Shown here one piece after another: positions 45,401 to 57,560 of a DNA stretch of 64,000 nt. The DNA is from Saccopteryx bilineata (Eukaryota; Chordata; Mammalia; Chiroptera; Emballonuridae). The stretch is from contig NC_089490.1 in NCBI RefSeq assembly GCF_036850765.1, positions 387,948,558 through 388,012,557 of the forward strand, read 5' to 3'. Numbering within the stretch: the first letter of the stretch is position 1; each line of letters opens with the position of its first letter. The notes under the pieces were generated by a model. The model was not told the origin of the DNA, did not search any database, and saw only the letters and a list, made by a program, of their open reading frames with translations. The position numbers and the translations under genes are program-made.

Positions 45401-45994
45401 GCCATAGGAAGGAAGAGGGAGGAGAGAGAATAGGATCCCTCTGGGTCAGCAGGAAGATGCTGCCCTGAGAGTACTGACCACAGGTGGACAAGGGACCAGC
45501 AACAGGTTGCAGAGATATGGAGCTCCCTGGGGTACTAAGCCTGGGCGGCTCCCTCCACACCCCTGGGAGGGACACCACCGGTGCTGAGGATGCAGGATGA
45601 AGGGAAAGCACTGTGGGCTGAGGCACAGTCTCAGCACCCCGCCTGCAGCTGCCTCCCCTGGACTGCGCGTCCTGGAGTGACTTACATGCTGTTTCTTGGC
45701 ATCACTTCTTTCACCTGCGGAATGGGGAGGCCCCACCCCTTCTCAGGCAGCCTGGCCTCCTTTCTCTTCCTCACCGCCTCACTGCACCCTAGCAGCCTTG
45801 CTGCACCCTGGCTGTACCCTAGCCACACCCTAGCCACACTGGATCCTTACCAGGCGCATTCCAGCCTCAGGGCCTTGGGACAGACTGTTCTCTTCTGGAT
45901 CTTTACTTCCCAAAGATATCCACGTCGCTCACTCCCTCAAAGCCTTGCCTCAAAAGTCACCTCCTCCTCGAGGCCTCCCTGAACACCCCATTTA

Positions 45995-46322
45995 TTTATT
46001 TATTTATTTCGTATGACAGAGGCAGAGAGAGTCAGAGAGAGGGACAGATAGGGACAGGCAGGAAGGGAAACAGATGAGAAGCATCAATTCTTTGTTGCGG
46101 CACCTTAGTTGTTCATTGATTGCTTTCTCATGTATGCCTTGACTGGGGGGCTCCAGCAGACCGAGTGACTCCTTGCTCGAGCCAGCGACCTTGGGTCCAA
46201 GCTGGTGAGCTTTGCTCAAACCAGAGGAGCCCGCGCTCAAGCTGGCGACCTCATGGGCTTGAGCCTGGGTCCTCCTGTCCCAGTCCAATGCTCTATCCAC
46301 TGCGCCACCACCTGGTCAGGAT
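45995..46322 (-). mobile_element. Bat tRNA-derived SINE (VES-like, long form), minus strand
   Basis: On the minus strand the head CCTGACCAGGTGGTGGCGCA precedes the linker and a (TAAA)n tail. Duplications CTGAACACCCCATTTA (45979-45994) and CTGAACACCCTATTTA (46323-46338) differ at one base. Confidence 0.92.
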
Positions 46323-47199
46323 CTGAACACCCTATTTAAAATGGCAACCCCTCCCGGGCCTCAACACTCTACTTTTTCCCCTCACCTCCCAATACACTAC
46401 ATAATTTGCTGCTTTTGTTGGTTAGTTGTCCCTCTGCTCCCTTAAGTGTCAGCTCCACGAGGGCAAGAATATCTTGTTCACAGATGTCTCCCATCGCCTG
46501 ACCCTGTGCCTGGCGCTTTGTTCATTAAATCATGTTTGGTGTACAGCTCACACTTTGTTCAATGAGTGAAAGTATAAAACAGCCCAAGGATGTGTGCAAT
46601 GGCTCCCCCTTCCTACACCCACACTGCCAGAGGAGCAGACACTTTCTCCAGCAGAAAAAGTGGGGATAGCAATCATAAGGTCTTCAGGGAGGCCAGGCAG
46701 CTGAGTGCGGACTGGGAGGAGCTGCAGGGGGCCTGAGAGCAGGCCCTGCAAGAACAGCAGACCCGAGCAGGCGTTGACAGCCAGAAACGGGTGAAGGGCT
46801 TGGGCCTCAGCCCTCTACTCCGAATTCGGAAGGAATGGTGAGGCTGACAGCATGTGGTCTGGAAAGAAGCCAGGGCAGCTGGCTTCCAGGGTATTGAAGG
46901 CGGAGGGTACCTCAGGGGCCAGACGGCCCATTTTCAGATGGGATCACAGAGGTCTGGAGAATAAGCAATACCTTTTTTCTTAACAACCAAGAAAGAAAAA
47001 TATTTCCTCCTCATGGGCTGAATGTGGCGCTTTGGCTGCGATATTGACAATGCCTCATCCTGTCTCCGCTACAACAGCCTCCCACCCACCCCCAGTGTCC
47101 CTAGTATTTGAAGGCTGCACGATGAAAGGGTTGTGTCCCGCCCCCATCCACAGGCCTTCAGGAGCGGAGGTCCAAGAGGACGCACAATAGGAGTGGGCA

Positions 47200-48900
47200 T
47201 CCCCGAAGCCCGGGGGCCTTCATCTGCTGGGCAGCCCCACTAGGAAAAGTTTGTCTGAAGGAAATCGACCAGGAAGTGCGGAGCGGCGGGGCGGCGCAGC
47301 CGCCACGCGGCCTTGGCTTTGGAGGAACCCCAGGATTTTTGGCCTCCGCCCCCCTCCTGCCCCTGCCTCCAACGCTCCAGCGGAGAAACCCACTCCTCTG
47401 GGGCCGCAAGGAGGCGGCAGGAGCCCAGCACTGGGTGGGGGCGTGGACAGTGAAGCAAGGGACGCAAAGCGAGAACCAGACCCTGCTGGGCGCAACGTTC
47501 AGGCGGTTCCTCTACAGACCCCCAGCGAGGGTGCCTTTTGCCGACCTCCGACCGAGCCCACCCTTCGCCAAGCCAATTGCCCCACACCGCCCCCTTCCTG
47601 CTGAGCGTGCGACTCAGGCGACAATGGGGGCGTCTGTCTGCACCTGTGCTTTCTCTACCCTGCCCCCAATAACTGGAGCTTTGGCAGGGGGTTCCGTTTC
47701 TGCCAGCTCACCCCACCCCCAGCCTGGAGACTGGGGTCTTTCCAGCCTTGCTCCTCCCCCTTCCAGTGGGTTCTTTATCTCCCAGCTCCAGCTACTCACC
47801 CACTTTCTAAGATTCCAGGCGGGGAGCTCTAGGCTGTTGGTCGCCCCGGGGTTCTCTGGCCCCGTCCCCCCGCCCCTACGACCCCCTGAACCAGAAGGTC
47901 GCGCCAGACTCGTGGGCGGTGCGAACTCCACCGCCTCCTTCTGCGGCCCAGCGGGGGCGAAGAAAGGAGAGGGACTCTCAAGTTTTCTCCGCGCACGCCC
48001 GGGACCCGGGAACAATGGCAAGGGTGGGGATTGGGGGCAGAGATGGAGGGGGAGGGGACAGAGAACTGAGCTCGGGGACCGAATAAGACCCCAGCGCGAG
48101 AGAGAAACTGCTTTTCGCTCCGTTTCTCTTTAGCTCTGAAGCAGAGAGCGCGAACTGGAGAAGGGGGGAGGCCGAGGGCGAAACGAACAATCCAAAAGGG
48201 AAAAGACGGCGGAGGGACAAAGCCGGAGAAAGGGAAACCGAGTCAGAGGGAAGGGCACGGAGCCGAGAGCGCAAAGGAGAGGAACAGAGGAGCTGCGGAA
48301 TGGCGCCTTGGAGAGCCAGGGAAGGGATCCCTGGGGTCCCGGCTGAATCCGTTGGTTCCAGGAGGTGGGGCGCCCGGCTCAAGCGCCCAGGGTCCTAACT
48401 GCCCCCAGGGGTCCCTGCGGCTGCGGGAGCCCCGCTGAACTGCGCTGCGCTGCGCAGGAACGGGCCGGCTGGCGGCGGGAGGGGAAAGTGCGAGGCTCCG
48501 AAGCGGCGGTGGGGAGCAGAACTTACGTTCCTAGCGCATGCTGGGGCCGGCTGCGCGGAGCTGGCGTGCAAGGGGACCTCGGGCGCTCACATCACGCCGC
48601 CCCGGCAGGACAGGACCGGGCTGGACTGCGTGCAGTACACAGCGCGGCCGGGGTTTGCCCCAGTCTGGCGGCCCGCGCTGGTCCCTCCTCTCAGTGCGGC
48701 GCTGAAGCCAATGGCGCGCCTTCCCCTCCCACGCACCGGGCTGCCTCGCCCCAGGGTGGCCAACAGGGCGGGTGGGAGAGAGGGGTTGGGGGGATTGGGC
48801 TCCGGGCTCCCCAGCCCAGGTTTTCCTGGAAACCGCCGGCGGAAGGCGCGCTCACGCCCCAGGAGAAGGAGCTTGGGAACCAAAACCGAGGACCCACGTC
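47200..48900 (-). promoter_or_regulatory. TP53I11: CpG island, probable TP53I11 promoter
   Basis: A GC-rich stretch dense in CpG sits upstream of TP53I11 and contains a good minus-strand splice donor. A CCAAT box (48708-48712 on the plus strand) lies about 180 bp upstream of that donor, and there are many GC-rich motifs but no clear TATA box: a typical dispersed-start island promoter. Long ORFs on both strands here (up to 285 codons) reflect base composition only. Confidence 0.7.
48527..48700 (-). other. TP53I11: Candidate TP53I11 non-coding first exon
   Basis: On the minus strand the sequence CGCTAGGAAC is followed by GTAAGT, an optimal donor, with the exon ending at 48527. It lies in the CpG island and upstream of the coding exons. 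The upstream limit is a guess, set just below the CCAAT box. Without transcript data the start is unknown. Confidence 0.45.
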
Positions 48901-50924
48901 ACACAGGATGACTTTTTTGGCAAGTTCTGAAGACTGTGCCCCTTTTGTGAGACTATCAACATCCCCATAGGTTGGCAAACCGCATTGTCTTAAATACCCT
49001 TGGGGGAGCCGAGGCCAGTGTCTAAGTGGAAGGGACTGCTTGGCTGGTAGATACTTGAGTGTGTAGTAGTAACAGTTATAATGGTCACTGTTTGCTGACT
49101 GCTGATCCGTGCCAGGCACCTGGGCTCAAGAAGTTACAGTCATGAACTCATTTGGTTTGCAGAACCAAGTCGGAATGATCAATCCCATGTTACAGATGGC
49201 TCTCATTAGTGTTTGACCCACCCTTTTCTACCCCTGCTTGGTGTGACTTTGCCAAAATAACATGACACCACCCATACGAGCACACACACCCCTTCTTCAT
49301 CCTCCACCCAGCCTCAGCAGTGTTGCCGTAGATTGCACTGTCGCGAACTAAGACCTTACCTGGGACTCCTGGACATGTGGAGGGGAAAGGATGGACAGGT
49401 GTCAGACTGTGGGGGCCAAGGGGGTAAGAACGGCGTGGTGTGGTCCTGGAGGCTCTCTGGGAGTCTTTCTGCCTGAAAAAAGAAGGTTCCTGTAAACAAC
49501 ATCCCTCCCCCCAGATTCCGGACTCATTTCAACCCTCTGTGACCAGTAATATCCTCAACCCAACTCCCACCCCCCTCCACCACCACCCCCCAGCACGCCT
49601 TTATCTCTTCATCTTGTCTGATAGTCACCAGTGGGGGGTGAGGAGGGTGGGGGGAAGAGGAAGGCCAGGTGAGGTTAATGACATGCCCCATTTCACAAGG
49701 AAATGGGGCAGAGAGAGGTGAGTGGTGCCCCAGACATCTAGCTAGGTGGGCATTTTGCCTCCAGGTCTGAGTTCTTTCTGCACTAGTTCCTTAAAGGTTA
49801 ATAATCAAGTGGGTTTTGGAACCAGACTGCCGGGTTCAAGCCAGCCCCGGCCTTTTGGTGACTTTGTGGCTGTGGGCAAACACAGAGAGCAGGGGCCACA
49901 ACTCAATAATTGGCTAAGTGCTTGGGGGCCCAGAGTGGAAGGAAGACTCTTCATTACCACCCCCACCCCCAGCATCCGCTTTCCCTAAAGCGCCCATTAG
50001 AAGCTCTTGTTCTCTTCCTTCCCACGCTCTTCTAAAGTGATGTGCATCTAGTTCTGGAATATTCCTTAGACTGCCATTCTGCCCTTAACTCTTGTCATCT
50101 TTACATTAAGCATTAAAAAGTTCACCTCGCTGGGTTATTGAGTGGATTAAAACTGACATTCATAAAGTGCACCTCAAATCTAAGCAAGGATAGGCTCTCC
50201 GTGCCTGGCAACCGTGAACTGTCATCACTGATGATTCAGGAGAAGGAACTTGAACTGAGAGGGTGTGAGCAGGGAGTTAGGACCCTGGCTCTGCTCCTAC
50301 CTAGCTGTGTGACACTGTTGTACTTGCAACATCGAAATATATAAACACCTACCTCTGAGAGCTTGGGAGAATCAAGTGAGGTGATTATATGAAAAAGGTT
50401 TGTAAACTGGAATGGCTGATTCCTGTTATTATCGTTATTCTTGTGATATTCCTTATTGTGAAATGTTTCCCTCAAAAGGGAAAGAGAAGGGAGATGAAGT
50501 CAGAAAGGCCAGCTGGGGGAGGGTCACTTCCCTCCAGTCTCCACAGGAGCCAGCCAGGGAGTAGCTGGGCTTCTGTCTGCCCTGCAGGAGCAGGCACACC
50601 TTTGTGCCGGAGCGGGAGTGAGTGTGCCAGTGTGTCTGTGTGTTCCTGTGCAAGTGGGTGCTGAGAGTGCATGGGCACAAGAAATGCCATTGTCTGTGGC
50701 CAGAAGTCACATATGGATGGTGAATTCCCCCAGGAAGAATACAAGTGCAATTGGATTTCAAAGATGCTGGCAGTGGGTCTAGCTTGGTACCTGGTGGAGA
50801 GAGACTAAGGGGAAGGGGTTGGGCCTGGTCTTGGGCCAGGGCCTGGGCGTAGGTCTTAGCAGTGATCCCCTCCATGGGAATGGGGAGCATAAACAGGAAG
50901 AGGATGTAGTCAAAGGTGCTAGTG

Positions 50925-51140
50925 GTTGAGCTGAAGAGTTTCAGAGCTGATGAATCTGGGTTCATATTCCTAGTTATGGGACCATGAGCCAGTGCTTTTT
51001 ATTTCTCTGAGCCTCAGTTTCCTGGTCTATAAAATGGGGGTACTTGTGGAGCCTACGTCCTAGAGCTTATTGGGAGATTAAGAGTGAATGCATGTAACGC
51101 AAAGAACAGGCTCATAGTAAATTACTGTTGCTGATATTAT
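50925..51140 (+). repeat. MIR element
   Basis: It has TCTCTGAGCCTCAGTTTCCT, GTCTATAAAATGGGGGTACT and a tail ending CATAGTAAATTACTGTTGCTG-like sequence. A similar MIR lies at 51880-52070. Confidence 0.8.
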
Positions 51141-51328
51141 TAATAGGCAGCCCAGAGGAAGGAGAGAGGGAGGGAGAGGACCTTAGGAGTGAAGGTGCTT
51201 TGTAAACTGTAAAAGGTAGCTCTGGGGTTATCAAGCCAGGGTGGTTGAAGCTGCCACAAGGAGCACCATGTTGGCGAGAGGGGCTGGGCTTTCATTACTC
51301 TTGCCACTTCCCCTCGCTTCCTCTAGAG

Positions 51329-51519
51329 CAGGGGTCCCCAAACTACGGCCCGCGGGCCACATGCGGCCCCCGGAGGCCATTTATCCAGCCCCCACTGCAC
51401 TTCTGGAAGGGGCACCTCTTTCATTGGTGGTCAGTGAGAGGACCACTGTACTTGGCAGCCCTCCAATGGTCTGAGGGACAGTGAACTGGCCCCCTGTGTA
51501 AAAAGTTTGGAGACCCCTG
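51329..51519 (+). mobile_element. Non-autonomous hAT element, 191 bp
   Basis: Terminal inverted repeats CAGGGGTCCCCAAACT at the left and AGTTTGGAGACCCCTG at the right. The 5' flank CTCTAGAG fits the NTCTAGAN target typical of hAT elements; the 3' flank CTAGAG lacks two bases. It is rich in CGGCCCGCGGGCC-type sequence near the left end. Confidence 0.88.
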
Positions 51520-52393
51520 CTAGAGCTTCCTTCCCTGGGAGCCTGCCTGGTAAGACCTCTGGGGCTTCTCTCTCCACCTTTGGTCCCAGGCCGGACAAGG
51601 CTGTGGGGACTGGGAGAAGCAGCTGAGGGCTCAGGAACTCTGAGGCAGGCCTCCTTCTCTCAACTCTCCCTCCTGTGAGTTATTCCCATACTGCTGCTCC
51701 AGGACCGTGGAACGGCAAGCAGCTCCTCACTTGGTTGAGAGACATCGGGATGGGGTGGAAACCATGAGGTCCAGCCTTTCCTGAAGGAAGAATGGGACTG
51801 CTCTGGAGCCAGAGGACCTCAGTGAACCCTATTCCGTAACCCATGGGGCAAAGCTCAAAGGGGCAGGTGAGAGCAGGACTTGGGAGTTAGACCTCTGAGA
51901 TTTAGGTCAAGGCCCTAGTCCCTTAACTAGCTCTGAGGCCTTAGGCAAGTTTCTCAGCTTCTCTGAGCCTCAGTTTCTTCATGTGTCAAATGGAAAGAGA
52001 GAAATCATGATGACCCTGAGCCCGGGGCCAGGCTCACCGTAAAGGCTCAATAAGAGTTCATTGACTCAATGAATGAGCGTGTGGACACGGCAGTGAGTGG
52101 GAATGGAGGGGGGGAGCATGTGGCTATCTGCAGAAAGGCCATCCTCCAACAGCTGAGGCTGGGGGTATGTCTGAGGATCTTGTATCCTAGGCCCAGGACA
52201 CCTGTGGCTCTGTGCTGTTGTGAAGGGGACAGCTTACACAACTTAGAAACTTAGAATGAAGTATGGATTATTCCTTGTGGGCACAGTTGACACTTCTGCA
52301 AGCCAAACAAGAGCCTCCTCCGTCTGTGTCCTGATTCAAAGTGCTGAGCATCACCTGTGCCAACAGATTCTAATTTATAAAATCACTTTGGAG

Positions 52394-52564
52394 CAGTGGT
52401 TCTCAAAGAGTGGTTCCAGGGCATGTGTTAGAAGTGCAAACTCCAGTCCCACTTCAGGGTGCGAGACTCGGGAGGGCGGGCGTGAGGGGCTGGAGCAGCA
52501 GTCTGCCTCTCACCAAGCCCTGCAGGGGAGTCTGATAGGAGCTAAAATTTGAGAACCATTGCTG
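52394..52564 (+). mobile_element. MER5-like hAT (Charlie) remnant
   Basis: The left end CAGTGGTTCTCAAAG and right end TTTGAGAACCATTGCTG are the MER5-type inverted termini. It is an old, non-autonomous element. Confidence 0.75.
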
Positions 52565-52849
52565 TCGAGTTTGCAAAGCAGATTCCTAGTTGTAAACAGA
52601 CACGTTGGTATTATTGGGCCCATTCTGCAGGTAAAGGTAATGAGTGCCCCTCTGCCAGATAACTCCCATTATAAAGTGGAAGAGATGGGCCTGGAGCCCA
52701 CAGCTATTGGTTCTGGAGTATTTTTGTTTGTGGTCTCAAGATCAGACTGCTGGCTCAGGTGGGGAGGAGGAGGGCTCTGAACTGAGGGGCTGCGGAGGGG
52801 GAGGAGCTCGCTCCCTCGCTCCCACTCTCTCTCCCTCCCTCCCGGGAGA

Positions 52850-53230
52850 CGTGGCAGGCGTGTTTGTTTATTATTCCCTGGGCGGTACCCCAACCCAAAT
52901 CTACATGAATAAAACAGCCTGGCACTTTGAGTGATCGGTTTATTAATACTCGCAGGCCGCTGCCGAGGCGGATTGCAATAACAAAGGCGGCTCCGCAGCC
53001 GTGCACCGAGGCATCATTATGTAATTGCTCCGAGGAGGAGCAGAGGGACCTGGCGCTAGTGGCCCGCTGCGCACTTGGCCGCGAGCTAATGGCGGGCGAG
53101 GGGCGAGGGCGGCAGCGTAGTAGCACCTGCCCAGCACCCCTAACCCCCTTCACTGCGTGCTCTCCTCCCACGCCCAGAAGCAAAGAGGCCCGCGAGGCCG
53201 CTGTCCCTGGGGACCCGCGAGGCTGAGCCG
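52850..53230. promoter_or_regulatory. CpG-rich, homeodomain-site-rich candidate regulatory element
   Basis: Repeat-free sequence combines AT motifs (TTTATTAATA, GAGCTAATGG, CATTATGTAATTGC) with CpG-rich blocks and ATTGCAATAACAAAGG, which contains a SOX-like core. This mosaic is typical of deeply conserved developmental enhancers or CpG-island promoters. Conservation itself could not be tested here. Confidence 0.45.
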
Positions 53231-53859
53231 AGGCTTGCCCTCCCCCACTAAGCAGCGCCCCTCCTTGCCCCACCCTCACTCTGATTTGAAGGAGAGAATA
53301 GACGCCACACGTTGGGCAGCTCCTGGGTGTAAAACTATGGCGTGCATCTCAAACTCATGGCAACCTCCAGCCTGAGACCCTGAATCGGGTCCAATCTCTG
53401 AAACTGTCAGCTCCATAGCCCCTTTTTCTTTATGTCAGACCCCCCCAAGGAGTCTTTATCACTACCATGGATCAGTTGCTGCCTCCATTTCCCCATTGGG
53501 AGTCAGAGTGACAGGATGGAAAGTGCCGTGTGCATCTCTGCATTAGGAGCCTTGGGGAAGGAGTCTGGGAGTCTGCCCCCGGGCAGCGCTGCAGCTGGGA
53601 CGTTGGTGTCCGCTAAGCGGATGGTCTTAAGGCCACCTCATGGCTGTTCGTGTTGGGGGTGGGGCGTGGGAAGTGTCAGTCCACCAAGCCCTGCCCCCCA
53701 CTCCACTAAGCCCTGCCCCTCCACTCCCCACCATGCTCAGACTGGGAGAGCCAAACCCTGCCTGCCCCAGAACACTCCAGTCCTTTGCCTGTGGGCCTGC
53801 ATCAGGAATGCCCTCCCCCACCCACTAGGCAGTCTCATCTCTGAGAATTCTTTCCTGCA

Positions 53860-53860
<1 letters not shown>

Positions 53861-53897
<37 letters not shown>
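53861..53897. repeat. (CA)n microsatellite
   Basis: Uninterrupted CA dinucleotides, about 18 copies. Confidence 0.97.
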
Positions 53898-53899
<2 letters not shown>

Positions 53900-54164
53900 A
53901 GAAAGCCTTCAGGGCTGTCTCCTCCAGCCCTGGATGCACCTCGTGACATGCTGCATTAGGGGAGCTATCCTCATCTGTCTGCCCCCATTAGGCCGTGTGC
54001 TCTGGGGAGATGGTTCCGTGTCTGACTCATCTTCATGGGGCGGCCCTGCTCCTTAGCACAGGGCCTGGCACACAGTAGGCCTCTCCCAGCACTGAGTAAA
54101 TTTGAGGTGAAGGGCAGAACCCTCAGATGGCTGTAATGCTTGGTCTTCAGACCCTGGCTTCAGA

Positions 54165-54480
54165 ATGCCACAGACTTGCCGATGGCTCTACCAACGCCTA
54201 GCTGTGTGGCCTTGGCAATTTTTGTAGCCTTCCCAGGCCTCTGTTTCCCCACTATTGAATGGGCGTGGTGGCACACCTCGTCTCATGATGCTAATTAGTA
54301 TTTATTGAGCACTTACTATATGCTGTGTGACGTCATGGACTCCACAGGGCAGCCCTGAAGAGGTAGCTACTGTTATAATTTCCATTATGTAGATAAGTCC
54401 TAAGTCACCAGCTGAGAAGGGATAGAACGAACCCGGACTGAAACCCTGGTCTCTGTTTCCAGTTTCCCTTTCACAGGATT
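54165..54480 (+). repeat. MIR fragments
   Basis: Two adjoining MIR-type segments: TAGCTGTGTGGCCTTGGCAA with CTGTTTCCCCACT, then TATTTATTGAGCACTTACTA with TATGCTGTGTG and an ATTTCCATTATGTAGATAAG segment. Confidence 0.7.
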
Positions 54481-55805
54481 ATTATGACAATCCGATGAGC
54501 AGTAGTTAAGGACTACCATACTGAGTTGTGAGGGGCAGCTCTTTTTTGCCCTTCAACCTGCCCCACCCTAGGGGCCCCGGGGCATTCTGGGAGCCCTTCT
54601 GTGGAGGTGGGGCTGAAGGAGGGGGTTGCAGGAAGTGTTCTGGTTTCTGAGTATAAATAAATTAGTTTCATATCCTTATATTAAGGGAAGGGAAGGGCAC
54701 AGTGTGCATTTGCCAGTCCAAGCGTGTGGAGCTGCCGCTCCCCTGCGCTTTGCCCATTGTTAGAATGTGTTTTCAGCCCAAGGCAGTCAACAGAGCCCAT
54801 TGTGCCCGGTGCTGGGGTGGTGCTGGGGCCGGGAGGAAGGACGGCTGACTCCAGCCAGGTCTACAGAAAGAGCAGCTGTCAGGGAGGAACCTGAGGCAGG
54901 GAAAGAGTTCCTCTGAGTCTCCTCCTGGCCCTAAGAACGTCAGAGGGCTTGTCACCCCTTCGAGCCTCAGTGTACACAGCTGAAAATGGGCCTATAACTA
55001 GTACCCATCCATTTCACAAAGGGAGACACGTGGCAATAAAAGGGCTCTGTACGCATGCACGTTATCACTGTGCTGTTATTAATATGGAGGGCAGTAAGAG
55101 TACCCAATTCCACCTTGACCCTTCTGTGCCTCTTCAACTCAGCTGCCACCATCTACCCTAACAGGTAACCTCACCCTAACCCGAGCCACTGTCATCTCTC
55201 ACCAGGACCACTGTCTTTCCCCCTAACTGGTCCCACAGCTCCTAACTTCGCCTCCGCCAGGTCACTCTCCACACAGCAGTCCCAGAGAGCCTGGAAAAAG
55301 CTAATCAGAAACCACAAAACAGGCCTTTCCCTATTGCTGAGAATAAAATCCAAATAAAACGTCACCGTAGCAGGCACGGCCCTGCATTCTCTGGCCCCTC
55401 CTCTTAGGCCCTGCAGTCCAGCCACACCACGTCTGCCTGCTCAGTTCTACCCACTGAACTTGTTTCCGCTGTGGGCCCTTGGCACATGCTGTTCCCTCTT
55501 CCTGGGATGCTCTTCCCCTCGAGCCCTCGCTGCCTGCCTCTCACCACTGGTATCAGCTGCAGGGTCACCTTGGAGAGCCTTCCCAGCCCGCACAACACAG
55601 TCAGCTCCTTTTACTCACCTGCCTCACCCTGTCCCGCTGCAGCTTGTATGATAGCATGTGTCACCATCTAAGGTTTCCTTTAAAATCTAAAAGGTACCTA
55701 TTTACTTAATCTGCCTCTTCTGGAATATACCCTTTTTGAGGATACAAACTTCATTTGCCTCACTCACTGTGGTGTCCTCAGCATCTTCTTTTATATAGAT
55801 AAACT

Positions 55806-55836
<31 letters not shown>

Positions 55837-55838
55837 GA
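55806..55838. repeat. (GA)n simple repeat
   Basis: GAGAGAGAGAGAAAGAGAGA and following, about 33 bp with one interruption. Confidence 0.95.
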
Positions 55839-57289
55839 AGAATAATTACTACTAATAACCATCGGTGTAGAGCAAGCCCGGGCCTTACTGCTGTCACAGA
55901 AGGGACACGGAAGGGCACAGCCTGTGCGGCAACAACGGCCACCCAAGGGTAAAGGCCACAGAGCTCCCGCGCTTCGTTCGGCAAGATTACTATACTGTTC
56001 CAGCTAAAACGAATGAGAGAACGAATGCCTGCCTACCTATGTACCAACGTACGCACAGGGAACGAAGGGTGAGTGGAACCCATTTTCGTGCCAGAGAAGC
56101 TTGTCACCTGGTGGAGGAGACAGACGCCTGAGCGGAGCCTACCCACAGTTGCTCTCTCGTGCGTCCCTCTGCCCTGCCTCTGGACCTGTCCTGTGTGCTG
56201 TCTCCTCCGCTGGGACATCCTTCCCCTCCCGACCGACAGGCCACACTTCAGCGGCTGGCACTTGCTCCGGCTTCTCCCGCAGCTCATTCCCTCTGCAGAC
56301 CTGTCCTGAGCGCAGCCCGGCCCCTCTCACTCCCTAGCCCAAGCCTGGGCCCCGGGGCCCCCAAGAGGCCCCTGCAGCTCAGTAGTGGGTTTGACAGTCA
56401 GTTCTGACTGCTCAGGCCCGGCTGAGGACCACTTCCAGCCAGAACGGTGCCTGTCCCCTGCTGTAGCTTTGTGCCCAGCACAGTGCCAGCACCTGGCAGG
56501 TATCTGAAAGTGTGGAGAAGGGGGGGGGCTGGGAGAGCAGAGGGGCCTCAGCTGTGCCCCTCCTACACACACACAGCTCCTGGCTCAAGCATTAATCCCT
56601 GAACCCAAGAAGCCTGATTAGAACCTCCCATGAGTGCATCTCCCCTCTGAACTAACCCCCACTTGCCTGCTGTCACCTCTGTCCCCACTCCTACCTTCCC
56701 CGCCCAGACCCACCAAGGCCCAGGGCAGCCTGGGAGGTGGTGAGAACCCAGCCACCCTGGCCTCTCTCCTCTGCCCAGCCCTCCCACCCCTTCTCTTTTT
56801 CTTTCTTTTCCTTCTGCTTTGTTTCACACTCAATCCCCTCCCCCAGTCTGGTGAATGCAAAGTGAAAAGAAAAGAAAAAGCCCACACAGCAGAGTCAACA
56901 GTGAAAAATAACCAATTGAAGGAGTAATCGCTGCTGTAATGACTGTCGAAGCCCTGAGTCACTGCAGAAAACCAGGCCGGGGCTCTGGGACTCCTAGGCT
57001 CCCTCGGTGGTGTGGCAGGAACTGTTTCCATCCCAGGACCTCAGCGTCTCCATCTGTGAAATGTAGGCAATAAAACCAGCCCGAGGGAACTGACACGGTG
57101 CCGCCTTCACCTCCTGACTCTCCCTGGGGTTGGGAGCCGAGGTTAAGGTAACATGCACAGCCTGGGGCATGGGGCCGGCAGTTTCTCAGAGAGGCTCCTG
57201 GCTTAGGGGTCTTGGGAAGCCTTCCTAGAAATGGTGACATTTAACTGGGCAAGGAAGGATGAATGGGAGCGATGGAAAGTCAGCCTTAG

Positions 57290-57450
57290 CTGGAGCTAGA
57301 ACTGTCATTTGGTCCCATACTCTGGTTTCACAGTGGAGAAACTGAGGCCCCAGAGAAATGGAGGGATTGCTCAAAGCCACCTGCCACCAGTGGCAGAGCC
57401 CGGATGAGAATGCAGGTGCCCTGACTTCTGTTCCAGTGCTCTTCTGATGT
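57290..57450 (-). repeat. MIR fragment
   Basis: Contains GGAGAAACTGAGGCCCCAGA and TCAAAGCCACCTGCC, a degraded MIR/MIRb type sequence, ending in TGACTTCTGTTCCAGTGCTC. Confidence 0.7.
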
Positions 57451-57521
57451 CAAACTAGCTCACAGTGAGTAAAGACACTGTGTTGAATGCTCACCAACAG
57501 CCAGCCAGGTGTGTTAAATGC

Positions 57522-57524
57522 TCT

Positions 57525-57555
<31 letters not shown>

Positions 57556-57560
57556 CGCGC
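57522..57560. repeat. (TG)n(CG)n microsatellite
   Basis: About 12 TG units pass directly into about 7 CG units. Alternating purine-pyrimidine sequence of this kind is Z-DNA prone. Confidence 0.95.

Larger units (their letters stand above)
35659..48526 (-). other. TP53I11: TP53I11 5' UTR exon remainder and upstream intron(s), 12.9 kb
   Basis: No coding sequence was recognised between the start-codon exon and the CpG-island exon. Contents: a palindromic MITE (36054-36130), an L2 piece (36565-36690), a long G-run (37148-37161), MIR fragments (37915-38080, 38375-38600, 42470-42620, 45085-45290), the nested transposons (38687-39818), and SINEs at 42244 and 45995. Alternative 5' exons are known for this gene but I could not place them. 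Confidence 0.65.

Noticed and set aside
47276..48133. 285-residue plus-strand ORF in the CpG island
   Set aside because: High GC removes stop codons. The peptide is Pro/Ser/Gly/Arg-rich with no recognisable domain, and other frames are open as well.
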